Shown here piece after piece: positions 34,553 to 43,177 of a stretch of DNA of 52,010 nucleotides. This DNA is from Acidobacteriaceae bacterium (lineage in GTDB: Bacteria; Acidobacteriota; Terriglobia; Terriglobales; Acidobacteriaceae). Location: assembly GCA_003134655.1 (NCBI GenBank), contig PLBY01000035.1, positions 14,731-66,740 of the forward strand, given 5' to 3'. Position 1 is the first letter of the stretch, and each line of letters starts with the position of its first letter. Both the position numbers and the translations under genes were made by a program. The notes under the pieces were generated by a model. That model was not told where the DNA came from, ran no database searches, and saw nothing but the letters and a program-made list of their open reading frames with translations.

Positions 34553-37500
34553 TTGAACTTCGCGCTGAGATACCCGAAGACCGTGTGCGTGTCTGTGCTG
34601 ATCATCGCGTTTGCCTGCTCCGTCCGAGCGCAAACGTACAAGGTGGGGTCTGGTTCCCAGGAAACGCCCCCAGTCAATACCAATCCAAAGCCACCTCCGA
34701 GCAAATCACTCGGCTGGGGATCGAATATTCAAAACGCACGTCTTGCGGGAGCTGCAGAGCTAGCCCTGAAAGACGGGAATTATGCGGTTGCGGTGGACTA
34801 TGCCCAACGTGCTGCGCAGGCAACACCCAACGAAGCCCAACTCTGGTTCCTCCTGGGATATGCGGCGCGGCTCAACGGGAAATTGCAGATCTCAGCGGAT
34901 GCCTATAGTCGAGGTCTCCGCCTGAAGCCCTCCGCGCTCGACGGGATCTCGGGACTCGCTCAAACCTACAGCACGATGGGTCGGACTGCCGAGGCCGAGC
35001 GGCTTCTGAACCAGGCGCTTTCGGCGGATCCAAAACGAATCAACGATGCGGTGTTGCTGGGAGAGTTGCTCCTGCGATCTGGAGACTACGCAGCTGCACT
35101 CGACGTGCTGGGGCGTGCGGAACAGATTCAGCCCGGCGCGCGGTCGGAATTGCTGATGGCGTTGGTGTACGAACATCAGAAGCAGCTCGATATCGCAAGC
35201 CGCTACCTCGAATTGGCCAAGCGGCACGCCCCGGACAATCCCGATGTGCAGCGATCGTTGGCGGGCTACTATCGAGAGACTGGAGACTATCCGGCAGCCA
35301 TCGCCGCTCTTAATTCTCTCCATAGCTCGAAGCCCGACGTGCAAGCTGAGCTCGCGTACACCTATCAGCTCAATGGCCAGCGAGATGAATCCGCAAAGCT
35401 GTACTTGCAAGCCGCTAACGCCGCGCCGCGCGATTTAGGTTTGCAGCTTTCCGCCGCGCAGGCCGAAGTGGCCGCCGGTTCTGTTGCCGATGCGAAGCCT
35501 TTTCTCCAGCGCGCTGCAGGCCTCGACGCGGAACACTACCGGTTGCACGCGATTCGGGGGGAAATTGCCCGACTCCAGGAGCACAATGCAGACGCTGTCC
35601 TCGAGTATAACGCTGCTCTGGCTCATTTACCCCAAAGCCCAGCCGAGGGGCCTCTGTACGGCATTCAGCTGCAAATGAATCTGGCAGGACTCTATCAGAG
35701 TTTGGGAGATGCAAATGCTGCTCACGACCATCTCCAAATAGCGCAGGGGCAAATCAGCGGGTTGGACGACAACGGCACAAGCAGGCCGCAATTTCTGCGC
35801 CTGCGAACTTTGATCAAAATGAACACCGGCGACCTCGACGGCGCCGGCAACGACATTAAAGAAGCGTTGGCGGTCAATCCCCAGGATCTCAGCAGCTTGC
35901 AACTCTATGGAGATCTTCTGACAAAACTCGGTCGCACCCAAGAAGCGATCGTCGTATATACGAAGATTCTCGCGATCGATCCAGTGAACCGGTTCGCTCT
36001 TATATCGATGGGTTATGCCTCCCGCAATGCAGGAGACGACCAGGAGGCCGAGAAGTATTTCGAGCGGCTGGCGGCAGCCTATCCAACTCTCTACGTGCCT
36101 TATCTTGCGCTGGGCGACTTGTACACAGCGCATCGAGACTTCGCAAAAGCTGACGCGGCTTACAGCAAGGGTTATGAACTGGCTCCAGGCAATAGTCTGA
36201 TCGTGGCCGGAGGGATGAACGCTGCGATCGAGACGCAACACTTGCCCGTCGCGGCGGAGTGGTTGAGCCGCGCGACGAATGAAATGCAGCAGGAACCTCA
36301 TCTCATGCGAGAAAAAGAGAGGTACCTGAGTTTTAAGGGCGAGTACCAGAAATCTGCCGACGTTGGCCGTGAAGCCATCAAGAAACTTCCCACGGACAGG
36401 GACGTAGTGGTCTATCTCGGGTACGATCTGCTTTATCTCCAACAGTACGAGGATCTGCTGCAATTAACTTCGGACTACGATGCAGTGCTCCCCAAAGAAC
36501 CCGACATTCCGCTGTTAGCCGGTTATGCGCACAAACATGCCGGACAGCTCGAGGAGGCGCGAAAGGACTTCACTCAGACTCTGGACCGGGATCCCGAGGT
36601 GGTGACGGCATACGTGAACCGCGGATACATTTTGCACGACCTCCGCCGCCCGGAAGCCGCCGCCTCGGATTTCGAATCAGCCCTCAAGCGGGAGCCCAAA
36701 AATGGCGAAGCACATCTGGGACTCGCATATGCCAGCCTCGATCTGCATCGCCCTCTGGTAGCCCTGCAGCAAGTGCAACTGGCGCAGGAAGAGATGGGCG
36801 ATTCCATGCCCATACACCTGATTCGGGCAACGGCCTACGGGCAAAACGGAATGTTGGTAAAGTCCGCCAACGAGTATCGCGCTGCGTTGAAGTATTCGCC
36901 AAATGACGCGGAGCTTCATCTCGCATTGGGGGACACGTTGTATGGACAGCGGCAGTACCACGAAGCGATCGAGGAACTGCAGCTTGCGCAGAAGCTCTCT
37001 CCCGACAACGGTGTTATCTATGCGCAGCTTGCACGCACCTATGCCCAACTGCAAGACCGTGAGGAAACGCTCCGATATGTGCAACTGGCAGAGCAGCCCG
37101 CAGATTCAAAGCAACTCACGGCAACGGATCGGAAGCCGGAGGAAAGTCGAGTCCTTGTTTCCACGGGACAGGCTTTGAGCTTGGTGGGAGACCAGAAGGG
37201 CGCTATGGAGCGCTTCGAGAAAGCGCTCGCAATGCCAGGAGGCGATCGTATCAGTGTACGTTTGGCGATTGCTCAACTCATGGCTGGCGAGGGTGAACTG
37301 AATGATGCGCGGCGACAGATTGCGCTAGCTCTGATGGAGGGTCAGACAGAAGAGGCGTTACCCGCTACCGGAGAGCAATTGATCGAGGCAGCAGACGTAT
37401 TCCTCAGCATGCATGATTACCAACTCGCACAAACGTACCTCCAGCGTGCTCTGGTAGCAGGTGCATCCGAGACATCCGTGCGGATCGGTATGGCCAACAC

Positions 37501-38776
37501 CTATCTCGCGCTAGGGGATACTGCCCGCGCACAGGACCAACTCTCCTTGTTCAGCAATTCAGCCGATAGCGAACCCGGTTACCAGTATTTGCTGGCCAAA
37601 GCCAACGTCCTTCGTCAGGAACATCAGAATGCCCAGGCGCTCACTGCCTTTGCCCAGGCCGCCAACGCCGCAGGCGAACATCAAACGGCGGAACAGGATC
37701 TGCTGCAGGCAGGAGCGAACGAAGGACTGAGGATCACTCCTAAAGTGAGCGTCCTTTCAGATTTCTCCGTGTCTCCTATCTTCGAAGACACGACGGTCTA
37801 TGTTCTGGACGCCAAGCTGGACGTCCCAAATCCGTCTACCGGCAACGCGGGACTGCTGCCGCCGCCCCGTTCGTCCATCCAGACGCAATGGACCGGCGCG
37901 TATCATCTCCACCTCGGCGATATGCCCGACGCGAGCGGATTCTTTCAGATCCGGAACGCCCGCGGGACAATATCATTGCCGAGCGAGGAATCGATCGTCA
38001 ATCGTGATACGACCGATTACTCGTTTAGCTTTGGTGTGAATCCTACCCTGCATCTGGGCACCAATGTGTTGAACTTCAACGTTGGCATTCAGGAAACAGT
38101 TCGCCGGGATTCTATATCTCCGGTGCAAATGAACCAGAACCTCTTTCGACAGTATCTGTATATGTCGACCAGTTTCTTCTTCAACTTGGTTTCAATGAGC
38201 GGATTTGTGATCCGTGAGGCTGGACCGTTTACCGAGAGCACCCAACATTCGCGGGATCTGTCCGGTGCGGTCAATTTTCGCGTCGGGCGGCCGTGGGGAA
38301 AGACTGCCCTGTTAACGGGATGGGGCGCCACGGACCAACAGTTCTCTCCGGTTATCAGCGAGGATTACTACACGTCCGCTTACATCGGCATCCAGCGCCA
38401 GGTTTCCCAGCGGCTCAACTTCACCGTCCTTGCAGAGGACCTGCGGGCATGGCGCGTCGCGGGATACACCTACGCGATTGCGCAAGCGCTCCGTCCGGCG
38501 GGAAGCGTTCAGTTTGCCCCAACGCATAACTGGAGTGTACAGGCGTCGGTCGCCTATTCGCGGAATATGGGCTCCCACGTTTACGACGCGGTCCAGAGCG
38601 GCTTCGCCGTCTCCTATGCAATGCCCGTCCACCGCGCGTTCAACGACGAAGGCAGGAAAGTCGAACTTCAATATCCGATTCGTTTTTCAGCCGGGATGCA
38701 ACAGGAGACTTTCTTCAATTTTACAGGCGGGCAGAATCGACAGCTACGGCCTTATCTGAGCATCACTTTGTTCTGA
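34553..38776 (+). CDS. TPR-repeat outer-membrane beta-barrel exporter (BcsC/PelB/PgaA-like)
   Basis: The protein has 1407 residues from TTG at 34553 (no nearby ATG fits the signal peptide VCVSVLIIAFACSVRAQ). About 55-1080 is a superhelix of some 25-30 TPRs (for example LWFLLGYAARLNGKLQISAD, AELHLALGDTLYGQRQYHEA). The last 320 residues alternate polar and hydrophobic residues and end in Phe (LRPYLSITLF), the signal for outer-membrane barrel insertion. The layout is that of BcsC, PelB and PgaA, which carry polysaccharide through periplasm and outer membrane. It is longer than PelB. The GT4 gene starts 12 bp downstream, so the two are cotranscribed. Confidence 0.85.
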   Translation: MNFALRYPKTVCVSVLIIAFACSVRAQTYKVGSGSQETPPVNTNPKPPPSKSLGWGSNIQNARLAGAAELALKDGNYAVAVDYAQRAAQATPNEAQLWFLLGYAARLNGKLQISADAYSRGLRLKPSALDGISGLAQTYSTMGRTAEAERLLNQALSADPKRINDAVLLGELLLRSGDYAAALDVLGRAEQIQPGARSELLMALVYEHQKQLDIASRYLELAKRHAPDNPDVQRSLAGYYRETGDYPAAIAALNSLHSSKPDVQAELAYTYQLNGQRDESAKLYLQAANAAPRDLGLQLSAAQAEVAAGSVADAKPFLQRAAGLDAEHYRLHAIRGEIARLQEHNADAVLEYNAALAHLPQSPAEGPLYGIQLQMNLAGLYQSLGDANAAHDHLQIAQGQISGLDDNGTSRPQFLRLRTLIKMNTGDLDGAGNDIKEALAVNPQDLSSLQLYGDLLTKLGRTQEAIVVYTKILAIDPVNRFALISMGYASRNAGDDQEAEKYFERLAAAYPTLYVPYLALGDLYTAHRDFAKADAAYSKGYELAPGNSLIVAGGMNAAIETQHLPVAAEWLSRATNEMQQEPHLMREKERYLSFKGEYQKSADVGREAIKKLPTDRDVVVYLGYDLLYLQQYEDLLQLTSDYDAVLPKEPDIPLLAGYAHKHAGQLEEARKDFTQTLDRDPEVVTAYVNRGYILHDLRRPEAAASDFESALKREPKNGEAHLGLAYASLDLHRPLVALQQVQLAQEEMGDSMPIHLIRATAYGQNGMLVKSANEYRAALKYSPNDAELHLALGDTLYGQRQYHEAIEELQLAQKLSPDNGVIYAQLARTYAQLQDREETLRYVQLAEQPADSKQLTATDRKPEESRVLVSTGQALSLVGDQKGAMERFEKALAMPGGDRISVRLAIAQLMAGEGELNDARRQIALALMEGQTEEALPATGEQLIEAADVFLSMHDYQLAQTYLQRALVAGASETSVRIGMANTYLALGDTARAQDQLSLFSNSADSEPGYQYLLAKANVLRQEHQNAQALTAFAQAANAAGEHQTAEQDLLQAGANEGLRITPKVSVLSDFSVSPIFEDTTVYVLDAKLDVPNPSTGNAGLLPPPRSSIQTQWTGAYHLHLGDMPDASGFFQIRNARGTISLPSEESIVNRDTTDYSFSFGVNPTLHLGTNVLNFNVGIQETVRRDSISPVQMNQNLFRQYLYMSTSFFFNLVSMSGFVIREAGPFTESTQHSRDLSGAVNFRVGRPWGKTALLTGWGATDQQFSPVISEDYYTSAYIGIQRQVSQRLNFTVLAEDLRAWRVAGYTYAIAQALRPAGSVQFAPTHNWSVQASVAYSRNMGSHVYDAVQSGFAVSYAMPVHRAFNDEGRKVELQYPIRFSAGMQQETFFNFTGGQNRQLRPYLSITLF

Positions 38777-38788
38777 GATCGGGATCCG

Positions 38789-40156
38789 ATGAAAATTTGC
38801 TTAGTCACGGCCTTTCCTCCCAGCGCGCGCCAGCTGAATGAGTACGCGTTCTATCTCGCGGGGGAACTCCAGGGCAATCCGGACATCAGTCTGACCATTC
38901 TCGCGGATGAACTGGCCGACTATGAATTCGCTACGGATGAAAGCGGAGAGTCGCTAAACGGTCCAAAACACGCGGAACTGCCAGGGTTTGACGTGGTCCG
39001 CTGCTGGAAGTTCAACAGCCTGGCGACTCCGGTACGTTTGCTAAGCGCGATTCGCAAACTGAAGCCAGATGTGGTGTGGTTCAACCTCGTATTCTCAAGC
39101 TTTGGCACGCCCGAATTCCCGCTGGCGGCTTTTGCAGGGCTGTCGACGCCGGCTCTGACTCGAGCCCTCGGCTACTACACCCACATTACCCTGCACCACA
39201 TCGTCGAACACGTCGATTTTGCCAGCGCTGGAGTGAGTCACGTAAAGCTATTCCGCCTGGCCTCAGAGGTGGCCACCAGAGTGTTGCTGAAAGCAAATTC
39301 GGTGTCTGTATTACTCTCGGGGTATCGCCGTACTCTGGTTAAAAAGTACTCGGCGCAGAACGTCCTATTAGGCACACATGGAACCTTCGCGCCCGACCCC
39401 AGCGCCCCGGATTTCACGAAGCGCGGCAATCCGGAGCACCGCATTCTGGCGATCGGACACTGGGGAACCTACAAACGGCTGGAGACCCTAATGGACGCGT
39501 TTCCTGCCGTCTTGAAAAAGGTGCCGAATGCCAAGCTGATCGTTGCGGGGGCAAATCACCACACGAAGCCGAAATATTGGGAATCGATACGCGAGTCCCT
39601 GTGCCCCGGCTCGGGCGTCGAATTTCGCGGGTATATTCCCGAAGAAGCCATTCCTGACCTTTTCCGGACATCCACGGTTGTGATCATGCCCTACGATTCC
39701 GCGACCGGATCCAGCGGCCCCGCTCACCAGGCGTGTGAGTACGGAGTTCCGATCGTGTGCGCGGACATCGCAGATTTTCGCGACATGGCTGCGGACGAGG
39801 ATATGGCGATTGATTTCTACAAAGTCGGGGATGCGGTGGATCTTGCCGACAAGTTGGTCTCGATATTGCAGTCTCCGGAGCGACAACGGCAAATGGCAGA
39901 GCACAATTTTTCAGCAGCGCTGCACATGACCATGAGCAGCGTCGTCCGCAACTATCTTCGCTGGTTTGAACTCAAGAGATGCAAAAAGGCCATCGCTCCC
40001 TTGCCGTTCTTCGCAGGTTGGCGCACCTTTTGGCGGCGGAACGTCTCTGCGCCTCCCGATGCGTTTTCCGCAGGCGTGACTTCGCGCTCGGATCTCTTAG
40101 CCAAAGGAGAGGAGATCAAGGACAACGCCGAAGGCCTCGAATCAGCGAGGCAGTGA
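38789..40156 (+). CDS. GT4 family glycosyltransferase
   Basis: The protein has 455 residues with two Rossmann-like halves (GT-B fold). The N-terminus MKICLVTAFPPSARQLNEYA and the sugar-nucleotide half (HRILAIGHWGTYKRLETLMD, KLIVAGANHH, VEFRGYIPEEAIPDLFRTS, VVIMPYDSATGSSGPAHQA) match GT4. In the usual E-x7-E place it reads GSSGPAHQACEYGVPIV, so at least one Glu is replaced by Gln; this occurs in some GT4 branches. A basic C-terminal region follows (about 380-455). It is cytoplasmic and probably elongates the polymer, like PelF in Pel loci. It is linked to the exporter gene by 12 bp. Confidence 0.88.
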   Translation: MKICLVTAFPPSARQLNEYAFYLAGELQGNPDISLTILADELADYEFATDESGESLNGPKHAELPGFDVVRCWKFNSLATPVRLLSAIRKLKPDVVWFNLVFSSFGTPEFPLAAFAGLSTPALTRALGYYTHITLHHIVEHVDFASAGVSHVKLFRLASEVATRVLLKANSVSVLLSGYRRTLVKKYSAQNVLLGTHGTFAPDPSAPDFTKRGNPEHRILAIGHWGTYKRLETLMDAFPAVLKKVPNAKLIVAGANHHTKPKYWESIRESLCPGSGVEFRGYIPEEAIPDLFRTSTVVIMPYDSATGSSGPAHQACEYGVPIVCADIADFRDMAADEDMAIDFYKVGDAVDLADKLVSILQSPERQRQMAEHNFSAALHMTMSSVVRNYLRWFELKRCKKAIAPLPFFAGWRTFWRRNVSAPPDAFSAGVTSRSDLLAKGEEIKDNAEGLESARQ

Positions 40157-40527
40157 GATCGGCCCATCTTGTCGCGGAATCCGCGCGTTTGGGGTGGGCC
40201 TTCGCTACAGCGATCCAACATTTTCGCTCAAGAGGCAATCATCCGCGACGTAACGGCTCCAAGCCGGGCACATCAGCCTTCCAGCGGTCTCCACCCCGTT
40301 TGTGCTTGATTGCCGCCAAGAGTGCACGATTCTACGCAGACTCTGCGTCGCCGGACTGGCTTTCCGGACGTTTCGATGCAACGAGTTACGCGTCGGATGG
40401 AGAGGGGCCACCTAAGTGCACCACTCAAATCGAGTGAGATCTTCTCCTCTTTCAGGTTCCCTGAAACTAAGTCAGCCATCTGAAGTTCTCTCCCCCTTAG
40501 CGACGACAACCCTTTAGGAGGTTGATT
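40157..40527. other. Intergenic region with a branched hairpin
   Basis: Just after the GT4 stop, GGCCCA (40161-40166) can pair with TGGGCC (40195-40200), enclosing CGCGG-AAT-CCGCG (40173-40185). This could end the transcript, but no T-run follows. The remaining 300 bp show no gene I can support. Confidence 0.45.
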
Positions 40528-40842
40528 ATGTTTGCACGCAATATCTCGTTTCATCTGAAATCGAACATGCTTTCCGACTATAACCGGACTTTTGAAAACG
40601 AAATCCTTCCATTACTGCGCAAGCAGAAGGGCTTTAAGGAAGAGATCACCCTGTCAAATCCTGGCAGCCAGGATGCGATCGCGATCAGTCTGTGGGAGAA
40701 CAAGGCCAATGCAGACGCTTACAACACGAATACCTACCCAGAAGTATTGAAAACACTTGCAAGAATGATCGATGGAACGCCCAAGGTTCAGACGTTTGAA
40801 GCCGTCACGTCGACCTTCCACCAGGTCCTTGCAGCAGTGTAA
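40528..40842 (+). CDS. ABM-fold (antibiotic biosynthesis monooxygenase-like) small protein
   Basis: The protein has 104 residues. The start at 40528 follows TAGGAGG (40515-40521), the strongest ribosome site in the window; two upstream codons in the same frame (TTG ATT) are excluded by it. The sequence fits a ferredoxin-like dimeric alpha/beta barrel: SFHLKSNMLSDYNRTFENEI, then GFKEEITLSNPGSQDAIAIS, then SLWENKANADAYNTNTYPEV. Relatives are oxygenases or heme/quinone binders, but many have no known substrate, and no clear catalytic residue is seen. The gene is monocistronic and ends in a strong terminator. Confidence 0.78.
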   Translation: MFARNISFHLKSNMLSDYNRTFENEILPLLRKQKGFKEEITLSNPGSQDAIAISLWENKANADAYNTNTYPEVLKTLARMIDGTPKVQTFEAVTSTFHQVLAAV

Positions 40843-40854
40843 GAGAGATCGTTC

Positions 40855-40890
40855 GGGGCGTCCCTCGTTGAGAGGGTCGCCCCCTTTTTT
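40855..40890 (+). terminator. Rho-independent terminator
   Basis: GGGGCG-TCCCTC, a GTTGA loop, then GAGGG-T-CGCCCC forms a GC-rich stem followed at once by TTTTTT (40885-40890). It lies 13 bp after the stop of the ABM-fold gene and is the clearest intrinsic terminator in the window. Confidence 0.88.
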
Positions 40891-40923
40891 GTAGACGCAG
40901 CAGCGCCAGCGGAAGAGATTGTT

Positions 40924-41178
40924 TTAAGCTGCGCTCTTTTTCTTGGCTTCCTGCGTGGAACTCGGGGTTACCAGGCTATCGCATTGCTCGGCATGCAGTT
41001 TCGCAGCCTCGACCTCGTGATGCACTGCATGCTGACTATGTCCGTGAGCCAGGTAAGCATGGTGTGCCGCCTTTTCGTGCTCCTCAGCCTGATTGTATTT
41101 TGCTGCCTCGTTGAAATGGTAAGCTGCTTTCTCGTGATCACGAGCGGCATGGTGGTAGTGCTCCCAAGTTTTCGACAC
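40924..41178 (-). CDS. His/Ala-rich helical small protein
   Basis: The protein has 84 residues from GTG at 41178 behind AAAGGAG. Almost all of it is one long amphipathic helical stretch rich in His, Ala and Glu (EHYHHAARDHEKAAYHFNEA, HGHSQHAVHHEVEAAKLHAE), followed by a Lys-rich tail. The open frame upstream to 41427 is not coding, as it runs antisense over the Lmo0937-like gene region. The same general style occurs in the frameshifted gene at 46792-46999. Function unknown; the histidines could bind metal, or the protein may be a stress-type helical protein. Confidence 0.75.
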   Translation of the reverse strand: MSKTWEHYHHAARDHEKAAYHFNEAAKYNQAEEHEKAAHHAYLAHGHSQHAVHHEVEAAKLHAEQCDSLVTPSSTQEAKKKSAA

Positions 41179-41282
41179 GTGGTTCTCCTTTGGAAGATTC
41201 TGGCGCCGGACGGGGACGGAACGTACAGCAAAGCTCCAGCCTGCGCTGGGCCCGCGAATCCCCGGACGTGCACTGCTTGAAA

Positions 41283-41432
41283 TCAGACCGCAGTTCGTCG
41301 TCCGCTGAACAGGTTGATGACCAGGACCACCAATCCGATAACCAGGAGTAAGTGGATCAGGCCGCCGCCGATATGCAGGCTGAAACCCAGAAGCCACAAA
41401 ATCAGAAGAACAACGAAAATTGTCCAAAGCAT
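41283..41432 (-). CDS. Lmo0937-like small membrane protein
   Basis: This 49-residue protein starts at ATG 41432 behind GGAGG and stops at 41283-41285. It consists of two hydrophobic segments (LWTIFVVLLILWLLGFSL and IHLLLVIGLVVLVINLF) joined by HIGGGL and ending in FSGRRTAV. This matches the Lmo0937/DUF5670-type family of tiny membrane proteins common in soil bacteria. Their role is unknown, and they are often found among stress genes, as here. Confidence 0.85.
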   Translation of the reverse strand: MLWTIFVVLLILWLLGFSLHIGGGLIHLLLVIGLVVLVINLFSGRRTAV

Positions 41433-41722
41433 ATTAACGCCTCCGGCTCAGTGCTGTGTCTGGCGCACGAGTCGCCTCGTGCTTAATTTCGTGTTGAAAT
41501 TCAGATGCACCAAGATCAACTGCGACCTTAGCAAATGCGGAACCAAAGGTCTGAGCAATTGTGCTCACGGCGGCCACACGGAGTTGAAGAAACCATGTCG
41601 TGATGAGACTTGGAGTGTCTTGTTTCGCACGCGTTCCAGTGCACACTCAGGTGCGGATGCGAAGTGGCTTTGCTGCGATCTGTTCGGCGTGGATCGATTT
41701 CCATGGCTGGAACGGAATCAAG

Positions 41723-42220
41723 TCATTGGTGCTTGTCGTTCTGGGCTTGAAGTGACTTCTCGCCGTCTTTCTGGCTGCTTTGAGGAAGGGCAGATTTCTT
41801 AGCGGACTGCCGTGGTGTCTTCCTGCGCTGCCCCGAACCTTTGGCCCACTTTATGCCGGCCGAAGGCTTATCTTGTGTGGTCTCGTGGCGCGTCTCCTCG
41901 CGAACCTCAGGTCTTACCTCGAGTTTATCGGCCGTCTGGGCATCAAGCTGCCCGGTAATCGGCAGATTCTCCGCCTTCTGAAATCCGCGGATGCTCGCCC
42001 GTGTTCGGAGACCAGGCACTCCGTCGATCTTCCCGTGGTAGTGTCCCCTGTCCTGCAGGTTTTGCTGCATCTTCTTGGTCTCGTTCCAAAGCGTGTCCGC
42101 AGGCGCTCGTGCGTTGAGATTGGCGCTGGCATCAATCGGCGTCGGTCGCGGTCCCGAGATCCACGTTGTCAGCAAGACGAAGACAATCCCGGAGCACCCG
42201 ATCTTGCCGGCGAAGAACAT
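41723..42220 (-). CDS. Peptidoglycan-binding-domain protein
   Basis: The protein has 165 residues. An N-terminal membrane or signal segment (IGCSGIVFVLLTTWISG) is followed by a PG_binding_1-type domain (about 45-100: KKMQQNLQDRGHYHGKIDGV, LRTRASIRGFQKAENLPITG, LDAQTADKL). A very basic Lys/Gln/Ser tail forms the last 60 residues. The start follows GAGGAGAAGGA closely. It probably sits in the periplasm and contacts the cell wall. No catalytic domain is attached. Confidence 0.85.
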   Translation of the reverse strand: MFFAGKIGCSGIVFVLLTTWISGPRPTPIDASANLNARAPADTLWNETKKMQQNLQDRGHYHGKIDGVPGLRTRASIRGFQKAENLPITGQLDAQTADKLEVRPEVREETRHETTQDKPSAGIKWAKGSGQRRKTPRQSAKKSALPQSSQKDGEKSLQAQNDKHQ

Positions 42221-42564
42221 TCCTTCTCCTCGGACCTTGAAGGCATTTGCGCCTGGCCCAGCCCCAGGGAGCAGGTCTGGCCGTCAGGTTTGGCGGGTAG
42301 CCTGCCCTCTTAGGACACTAATAGGTTCGCGCATTTCACGTGTTAATACTGTGCTGAATCGCTCATGTCTGAGCAGTCACACGCAAATCGGCTCAGGCGA
42401 TTTCGAGGGTGGGATTTTCCTGCTGGATTAACGATCGGTTTTATTCACTGCTCGTGTAGTTTGGAAGGCGGGGTTGCAGTGTTCAACTCCTATATTTTGA
42501 AGTGCGGCATGTCGCGGGGCGACGCCCGGTCCAGCTAATCGCCCGCTCTTGTGGACTGATCCTG
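42221..42564. other. Intergenic region with no recognised gene
   Basis: These 344 bp lie upstream of the peptidoglycan-binding gene and downstream of the 102-residue gene, both on the minus strand. I see no gene, tRNA or T-rich terminator. It should contain the promoter of the peptidoglycan-binding gene. Confidence 0.45.
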
Positions 42565-42873
42565 CTACTCGTTGGCTGCCGTATTCTTAGGCGGGTCGGC
42601 GCGCCAAACATACAGGTATTTCTCGTCGCTAGACGTTACTACCGGGATGTTTTTCTCGCGCGTCACGCGGTTCAGGGCAGAGCGAAGATTCTGCATCTTC
42701 TCGCCGTTCAAACCGCTCAACGGAATCTTGACCGCTTGTTGCGCGTTCAGCTTTGAGAGGTCGGCCAGAATGTCCGCCACTGTCTTCCGGTGTTTTCCCT
42801 TGCGACCCTGCGGAACCTCAGACCGATTCACGGCTGCATAGTGAGTATCGTTTCCGTTTCCGTTACGTCCCAT
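42565..42873 (-). CDS. Small basic protein of unknown function
   Basis: The protein has 102 residues, with an Arg/Lys-rich N-terminus (SEVPQGRKGKHRKTVADILA) and a compact alpha/beta part ending REKNIPVVTSSDEKYLYVWR. There is no signal peptide or membrane segment, so it is probably cytoplasmic. I recognise no named family. An 18-bp interrupted palindrome (42888-42905) lies 15 bp upstream of its start and could be its operator. Confidence 0.65.
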   Translation of the reverse strand: MGRNGNGNDTHYAAVNRSEVPQGRKGKHRKTVADILADLSKLNAQQAVKIPLSGLNGEKMQNLRSALNRVTREKNIPVVTSSDEKYLYVWRADPPKNTAANE

Positions 42874-42887
42874 GGTCGGCCCCCCTC

Positions 42888-42905
42888 GGGGTATATCCGT
42901 ACCCC
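42888..42905. promoter_or_regulatory. Interrupted palindrome upstream of the small basic protein
   Basis: GGGGTA (42888-42893), six spacer bases, and TACCCC (42900-42905) form perfect 6-bp arms directly before the ribosome site of the minus-strand gene at 42873. It may be an operator or an mRNA hairpin. The rest of 42874-43177 shows no gene, and only a loose repeat CTAAGACTTGCTAAGACT near 43040. Confidence 0.35.
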
Positions 42906-43177
42906 GTAAGCGTGAAATCCTACCGCAAAGAATCGTATCCTACAACTAAAAATCTATGCCAGACCTAGCGATCGTAGCAGCCTCCGCCGCGACGTACGCT
43001 AACCCTAATATCATCTATGAGATGCTGCACAGACGTTGCACTAAGACTTGCTAAGACTCCACCCGTACGGATGAAAGAGCGCTATCGTGGCCACACCGGT
43101 GGGCGCTGAAAATGCTTCGAGAGAGTAGCCAATGCTCCAAATCGCCCTAGGACTTCGAATGAAAAGAGACCACAAAC

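Noticed and set aside
40157..40527. Possible decayed gene after the GT4
   Set aside because: Translations in all frames show no family resemblance, only short open frames.
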